From Firmicutes bacterium UBA2595 (GTDB taxonomy: Bacteria; Bacillota; Thermincolia; Thermincolales; UBA2595), in assembly GCA_002339745.1 (NCBI GenBank), contig DDKP01000013.1, forward strand, positions 1 through 9,915: a DNA stretch of 9,915 nucleotides, in the 5' to 3' direction. This document shows positions 5,451 to 9,915 of the stretch, piece by piece. A model generated the notes under the pieces. The model saw only the letters and a program-made list of their open reading frames with translations. It made no database searches and was not told where the DNA came from. A program made the translations under genes and the position numbers. Each line of letters opens with the position of its first letter. The stretch's first letter is position 1.

Positions 5451-7310
5451 TTATTCTTCCTGCTGAAAGAATTCGTAAACAGCTTCAGCCACATCCCTGT
5501 TGATGCCAGGAAGAGCGGCAATTTGTTCAACAGTGGCATTCCTGATGGCAGCAATGGACCGGAAATGCTGAACCAAGGTCTTGCGACGCTTCGGTCCAAT
5601 CCCCGGGATATCGTCCAGAATTGATTTAAGACTTTTCTTGCCCCTCAGTTTACGGTGATAAGAAACAGCGAACCTGTGGGCTTCGTCTCTTATCCTCTGG
5701 ATTAACAAAAGACTTTCCGAATTCCTGGGGAGTATAATTGGGTCCGGTCTGCCTTCTCCAAACAGGTACTCGTGCTCCTTGGCCAGCCCAAAAGCAGGTA
5801 TGGAGTCAAACCCAAGCTCCCTCATAACTTCCCTGGCAGCGTTCAACTGTCCTTTTCCTCCGTCAATTATAATAAGGTCAGGCATTTCGGTAAACTTGGC
5901 CCTGGCCTGGTCAAGCTTCCCTTGTTCAATGGCTTCTATCTCCTTAAGGGCTCTCCCAAACCGGCGCCTGATCACCTCCTGCATGCTGGCATAGTCATTG
6001 GGGCCCTGGACAGTCTTGATTCTAAACCGGCGATACTGGTCGTTCCGCGGTTTGCCGTCGGAAAAAACTACCATTGACCCAACAGGTTCCTTGCCCTGGA
6101 TATTGGAGACATCATAACACTCAATCCTTTTCGGCAGGGCCGGCAGGTTGAGGTATTCTTTTAACCCCAGTAAAGCCCCTTCTATCTTTGCCCTGACCTG
6201 TTCCTCCCGGGCCCGGCGAACGGCTAACTCTTCTGCCGCGTTTTTGGCTGCCAACTCCATCAATTTGGCCTTTTCACCCCGCTTCGGCGCCCTTAAGCGT
6301 ACCGGGCCGCCCCGTTTCCGTTCCAGCCAGGCGCTAACCACAACCGGTTCCGTCAACTGCCCGGCCAGCAGGATTTCCCGGGGGATGTACTCAACCTGCA
6401 TATAATACTGCTCAACAAAGGCAGTCAGTATTTCACTGTCTTCCATCCCGGCGGATTCATCAAGAATAAAATGCTCACGCCCCATAAGTTTACCGCCCCT
6501 GACGAAAAATACAGCCAAGCAGATGAGTTCACCCAGGCGGGCCATAGCGATGACATCCTGGTCAGTCATATCCGAAGTAACGACCTTCTGTTTTTCCACT
6601 ACCTTTTCAATGGACTCGATCCGGTCCCTCAATTCGGCCGCCTTTTCAAACTCCAGGTTTTCGGCAGCCTTGTGCATTCTGGCGGTCAGGTCCCTGACCA
6701 GATCCTCCTGCCGGCCCTCCAGGAAGTGGCAGACATTCCTGACAAGTTTCCGGTATTCATCAGGCTCAACATTCCCGGCACAGGGCGCTAGGCAGCGCTT
6801 AATATGATAATTAAGACAGGGCCGTTTCTGGCCCTCAATGGTCTTTTGTTTGCAGCTCCTCAGGGGAAAAATGCTTTTCAGGAGGCTGAGGGTTTCCCTC
6901 AACGCTCCCACATCGGTATACGGCCCATAATAACGGGACCCGTCCCTTACTACCTTCCTGGTTATAAACGCACGCGGGTATTGTTCGCCCAGTGTGACTT
7001 TCAAATAGGGGTAGCTCTTATCGTCCACCAGCCTGACATTATACCTCGGGCGGTGTTTTTTGATCAGGTTGCACTCAAGTATGAGAGCCTCCACTTCCGA
7101 GTCGGTCAATATATATTCCAGGTCTGCCACCTGGCTGATAAGGCTGGTCACCCTTGGGGTATGGTTTCTGGAAGCCTGGAAATAGGATCTTACCCTGTGC
7201 CTGAGGGAGACAGCCTTGCCTACATAAAGCACATCCCCGTTTTCGTTTTTCATGACATAGACCCCGGGGCTATCCGGTAACAGCTTGAGTTTTTCGGCTA
7301 ACTCCATCAT
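5451..7310 (-). CDS. uvrC: Excinuclease ABC subunit C (UvrC)
   Basis: UvrC makes the 3' and 5' incisions around a lesion bound by UvrB in nucleotide excision repair. From the ATG at 7310 it has 619 residues, normal for the family. Order: GIY-YIG nuclease domain (about 10-95; GVY 16-18, YVG 29-31, likely metal-binding E79); a four-Cys cluster (C153, C165, C173, C177) in the position reported to carry an iron-sulfur cluster; the UVR domain that contacts UvrB (about 207-242); the RNase H-like 5' nuclease domain with YDVSN (D400), IIIDGGKGQ (D483) and DEAH (D542, H545); and a tandem helix-hairpin-helix tail (about 564-619; DDIPGIGPKR, then ALPGI). The frame stays open up to 7400, but the start at 7310 (or 7307) fits GGAG 7 nt upstream and the usual N-terminus (MELAEKLKLLPDSPGVY). 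It overlaps the end of uvrA by 41 nt. All key residues appear intact. Confidence 0.97.
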   Translation of the reverse strand: MMELAEKLKLLPDSPGVYVMKNENGDVLYVGKAVSLRHRVRSYFQASRNHTPRVTSLISQVADLEYILTDSEVEALILECNLIKKHRPRYNVRLVDDKSYPYLKVTLGEQYPRAFITRKVVRDGSRYYGPYTDVGALRETLSLLKSIFPLRSCKQKTIEGQKRPCLNYHIKRCLAPCAGNVEPDEYRKLVRNVCHFLEGRQEDLVRDLTARMHKAAENLEFEKAAELRDRIESIEKVVEKQKVVTSDMTDQDVIAMARLGELICLAVFFVRGGKLMGREHFILDESAGMEDSEILTAFVEQYYMQVEYIPREILLAGQLTEPVVVSAWLERKRGGPVRLRAPKRGEKAKLMELAAKNAAEELAVRRAREEQVRAKIEGALLGLKEYLNLPALPKRIECYDVSNIQGKEPVGSMVVFSDGKPRNDQYRRFRIKTVQGPNDYASMQEVIRRRFGRALKEIEAIEQGKLDQARAKFTEMPDLIIIDGGKGQLNAAREVMRELGFDSIPAFGLAKEHEYLFGEGRPDPIILPRNSESLLLIQRIRDEAHRFAVSYHRKLRGKKSLKSILDDIPGIGPKRRKTLVQHFRSIAAIRNATVEQIAALPGINRDVAEAVYEFFQQEE

Positions 7311-9915
7311 GCTCACGCTCCAGTACCTTCCGGAGAAAATGTCCTGTATAGGAAGCCTGTACCTTGGCCACCTCTTCGGGCGTCCCGGTCGCCACGACAC
7401 TTCCGCCCAGGTCGCCTCCCTCCGGCCCCAGGTCGATAATATAATCTGCCGTTTTTATTACGTCCAGGTTGTGCTCGATGACTATTACAGTGTCCCCTGC
7501 TTCCACCAGGCGGTCCAGGACACCCAAAAGTTTATGAATATCCGCAATATGCAGGCCGGTGGTAGGTTCGTCAAGAATATAAAGGGTCTTGCCGTTGCTA
7601 CGGCGGCTCAGCTCGGTAGCCAGTTTGACCCGCTGCGCTTCACCGCCCGAAAGAGTGGTGGCAGGCTGTCCCAGCCTGATATACCCGAGTCCTACATCCT
7701 GGAGAGTTTTCAATTTACGGTATGTCCGCGGGATGTTCTTAAAGAAATCGGCCGCCTCGTCCACAATCATGTCCAGGACATCCGCTATTGATTTGCCCTT
7801 GTACTTGACCTCCAGGGTTTCCCGGTTATATCTCTTCCCTTTGCATACCTCGCAGGGAACGTAAACGTCCGGCAGAAAGTGCATTTCAATCTTGATGATA
7901 CCGTCGCCACGGCATGCTTCACACCGGCCGCCCTTGACATTGAAACTGAAGCGGCCCGGCTTGTAACCCCGCATTTTTGATTCGGGAGTTTGGGAAAATA
8001 TATCCCTGATGCCGTCGAATACTCCCGTATATGTCGCCGGATTGGATCGCGGCGTGCGGCCTATGGGAGACTGGTCGATATTAATCACCTTGTCCAGGTG
8101 GTCCAGACCGGCGATATCCCTGTGTTCTCCCGGCTTAGCCTTGGCCCCGTGGAGTTCATGAGCCAGCCGTTTGTAAAGGATCTCATTTATAAGTGTGCTT
8201 TTCCCGCTTCCGGACACACCGGTGATACAGATGAATACCCCTAGGGGAATCCGGACATCTATATCTTTCAGGTTATGCTCGGCAGCGCCCATTACCTCCA
8301 GCCAGTTCCCATTGGGGGCCCTCCTTATAATCGGCACGGGTATCCTTTTTTTCCCGCTTAAATACAGCCCGGTTACTGACTTTTCTTCAGCAATAATATC
8401 TTTTAAAGTCCCCTGGGCCACAATCCGGCCGCCGTGCTCTCCGGCGCCGGGTCCAATATCGATAATATGGTCGGCCGCCAGCATGGTTTCCTCGTCATGC
8501 TCTACAACAATGAGCGTATTTCCCAGGTCGCGCAGGCGCTCCAGGGTACGGATCAGCCGCTGATTATCCCGCTGGTGGAGGCCTATACTGGGTTCGTCAA
8601 GTATATACAATACTCCTACAAGGCTTGAACCTATCTGGGTAGCCAGCCTTATCCGCTGCGATTCTCCGCCTGACAACGTCCCGGCGGCCCGGTCTAAGGT
8701 GAGGTAGTCCAACCCCACGTTCACCAGGAAACCTAACCGTTCCCTGATTTCTTTCATTACCTGGCGGCTGATAATCGCTTCTCTTTCTGTCATCGCCAAC
8801 CCTTCGAAAAACCTGAGGGCTTCCTTTACCGTGAGCTTCGTCACCTCGTAAATCGACCTGCCGCCTACCTTTACCGCCAGGCTCTCCGGTTTAAGCCGGG
8901 CGCCATGGCATTTCGGGCAGGGGCTGCTACTCATAAACGATTCAATTTCTTCTCTCATCCACTCTGAATTGGTCTCCCGGTACCTGCGGGACAGGTTGTT
9001 CACAATACCTTCAAAGGGGGCCTGGAATACATGGCTGCGCCCTTCCTTGGCAAATCGGTAATTAATCTTGCGGTCCCCTGTTCCATAGAGTATCACATTC
9101 AACTGTTCTTCGGTCAGTTCATTGATGGGGGTGTGTACACTAAAACCGTAAGCTTCACCCAGGTTGGCAAGGGACTGAAAATACCAGCTTTCCGTGGAGC
9201 TCCACGGTACTACCGCCCCTTCGGCAATGGATTTAGTCCTGTCCGGGATGACCAGGTAAGGGTCAATTTCCATCTTAAACCCCAAACCGCTACACTCGCT
9301 GCAGGCCCCGTAAGGGTTGTTGAAGGAAAACATCCGGGGGGATATCTCCTCCATGCTGATGCCGCATTCGGTGCAGGCAAAGTTCTGGCTAAACACCAAC
9401 TCCTGGGAGTCAATCACATCTATCAGAACTGTTCCCCCGGCCAAGTTCAGGGCCAGCTCCAGGGAATCGGCCAACCGCGATGCCACATCCGGACGGATCA
9501 TAATACGGTCCACCACCACTTCAATGGTGTGTTTTCTGTTTTTATCCAGCTTTATTTCCTCGGAAACTTCCCTCATCTCACCGTTGACCCGCACGCGGAC
9601 ATAACCATTTTTGCGAATATCTTCGAAAACCTTGGTATGCTCTCCCTTGCGCCCCTTGACCAGGGGAGCCAGCACCTGTATCCTGGCGCCTTCGGGCAGT
9701 TCCAGCAGGTGGTCCACCATCTGTTCCACGGTCTGCTGGGCGATGGGCCTCCCGCACTCGGGACAGTGGGGGTGGCCTATCCGGGCAAACAACAGCCTGA
9801 AATAGTCGTAAATCTCCGTAACCGTTCCCACGGTGGAGCGCGGGTTGCGGCTGGTAGTCTTCTGGTCAATGGAAATAGCCGGGGACAGCCCCTCGATATA
9901 GTCAACATCGGGTTT
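7270..9915 (-). CDS. uvrA: Excinuclease ABC subunit A (UvrA), 5' end outside window
   Basis: UvrA is the ATP-dependent damage sensor that loads UvrB on DNA. 881 codons are visible, starting at KPDVDYIEGLSPAISIDQKT, which aligns near residue 70 of E. coli UvrA, so the first Walker A and true start are missing. In fragment numbering: zinc-type CPEC at 51-54; CTEC at 181-184 and CSEC at 205-208; CPKC at 333-336; first ABC signature LSGGE at 414-418 and Walker B LYILDEP at 436-442; second Walker A GVSGSGKS at 566-573; C-terminal zinc finger C665, C668, C688, C691; second signature LSGGE at 755-759 and Walker B LYILDEP at 777-783. After the usual HFLRKVL end, a short tail (EREHDGVSRKTQAVTG) coincides with the uvrC start region. 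The GTG at 9831 is internal, within the conserved NPRSTVGTVTEIYDY. All visible catalytic motifs are intact. Confidence 0.97.
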   Translation of the reverse strand, partial: KPDVDYIEGLSPAISIDQKTTSRNPRSTVGTVTEIYDYFRLLFARIGHPHCPECGRPIAQQTVEQMVDHLLELPEGARIQVLAPLVKGRKGEHTKVFEDIRKNGYVRVRVNGEMREVSEEIKLDKNRKHTIEVVVDRIMIRPDVASRLADSLELALNLAGGTVLIDVIDSQELVFSQNFACTECGISMEEISPRMFSFNNPYGACSECSGLGFKMEIDPYLVIPDRTKSIAEGAVVPWSSTESWYFQSLANLGEAYGFSVHTPINELTEEQLNVILYGTGDRKINYRFAKEGRSHVFQAPFEGIVNNLSRRYRETNSEWMREEIESFMSSSPCPKCHGARLKPESLAVKVGGRSIYEVTKLTVKEALRFFEGLAMTEREAIISRQVMKEIRERLGFLVNVGLDYLTLDRAAGTLSGGESQRIRLATQIGSSLVGVLYILDEPSIGLHQRDNQRLIRTLERLRDLGNTLIVVEHDEETMLAADHIIDIGPGAGEHGGRIVAQGTLKDIIAEEKSVTGLYLSGKKRIPVPIIRRAPNGNWLEVMGAAEHNLKDIDVRIPLGVFICITGVSGSGKSTLINEILYKRLAHELHGAKAKPGEHRDIAGLDHLDKVINIDQSPIGRTPRSNPATYTGVFDGIRDIFSQTPESKMRGYKPGRFSFNVKGGRCEACRGDGIIKIEMHFLPDVYVPCEVCKGKRYNRETLEVKYKGKSIADVLDMIVDEAADFFKNIPRTYRKLKTLQDVGLGYIRLGQPATTLSGGEAQRVKLATELSRRSNGKTLYILDEPTTGLHIADIHKLLGVLDRLVEAGDTVIVIEHNLDVIKTADYIIDLGPEGGDLGGSVVATGTPEEVAKVQASYTGHFLRKVLEREHDGVSRKTQAVTG
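7318..7321 (-). promoter_or_regulatory. Ribosome binding site of uvrC inside the uvrA coding end
   Basis: GGAG on the minus strand, 7 nt before the ATG at 7310 and 10 nt before the ATG at 7307, lying within the last codons of uvrA. It supports starting uvrC at 7310 rather than at the far upstream in-frame ATG at 7400. Confidence 0.55.

Noticed and set aside
7311..7400. Upstream extension of UvrC by 30 residues to the ATG at 7400
   Set aside because: The extension (MSWRPGRPKRWPRYRLP...) is low-quality sequence inside conserved uvrA codons; the family start and the GGAG site point to 7310.
6804..7791. Plus-strand open frames opposite uvrC and uvrA (158 and 168 codons)
   Set aside because: They lie entirely antisense to strongly conserved UvrC and UvrA sequence and show no recognisable protein motif.
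9829..9831. GTG at 9831 as the uvrA start
   Set aside because: The frame continues upstream to the window edge with conserved UvrA sequence (EGLSPAISIDQKTTSRNPRS), so the gene is truncated by the window.

Overview
The window is a gene-dense stretch of bacterial chromosome in which every supportable gene lies on the minus strand, so transcription runs from high to low coordinates. AGGAGG-type ribosome binding sites, tiny intergenic gaps, the GTG start, a YvlD-type membrane protein and an archaeal-type (GH133) debranching enzyme next to a clostridial-type GH15 glucoamylase suggest a Firmicute, probably a Clostridia or Peptococcaceae-like anaerobe. That assignment is inference, with moderate confidence. 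No mobile element, CRISPR array, tRNA or rRNA was seen. The largest gap is 73 bases.

Reading in the direction of transcription: (1) 9915-7270, uvrA without its first ~70 codons (cut by the window edge), overlapping by 41 nt (2) 7310-5451, uvrC. These encode the damage-recognition ATPase and the dual-incision nuclease of nucleotide excision repair; uvrB is not in the window. (3) After a 73-nt gap with a possible weak extended -10 promoter comes 5377-5015, a small four-helix YvlD/holin-superfamily-IV membrane protein, followed after 16 nt by (4) 4998-4201, a Cof-type HAD phosphatase with a GTG start.

(5-7) The last block is an alpha-glucan module: 4168-3275, a membrane-anchored stand-alone glucodextranase C-terminal-like domain; 3216-1294, a GH15 glucoamylase-type hydrolase with both catalytic glutamates; and 1279-1 (running off the window), an archaeal-type glycogen debranching enzyme. 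Gaps are about 14-60 nt and each gene has a nearby Shine-Dalgarno sequence, so the three are probably co-transcribed. Together they could debranch and hydrolyse glycogen or related alpha-glucans to glucose, with the anchored module binding glucan or cell wall outside the membrane.

The oddest point is the 5' end of the GH15 gene. The conserved N-terminal coding sequence continues 15 codons upstream of the first in-frame ATG, but that stretch has no ATG, GTG, TTG or CTG. A well-placed ATG-GTG pair with a Shine-Dalgarno sequence lies just upstream, one base out of frame. This looks like a one-base frameshift (mutation or sequence error) or a recoding site. Most of the rest of the window is ordinary core-genome content.
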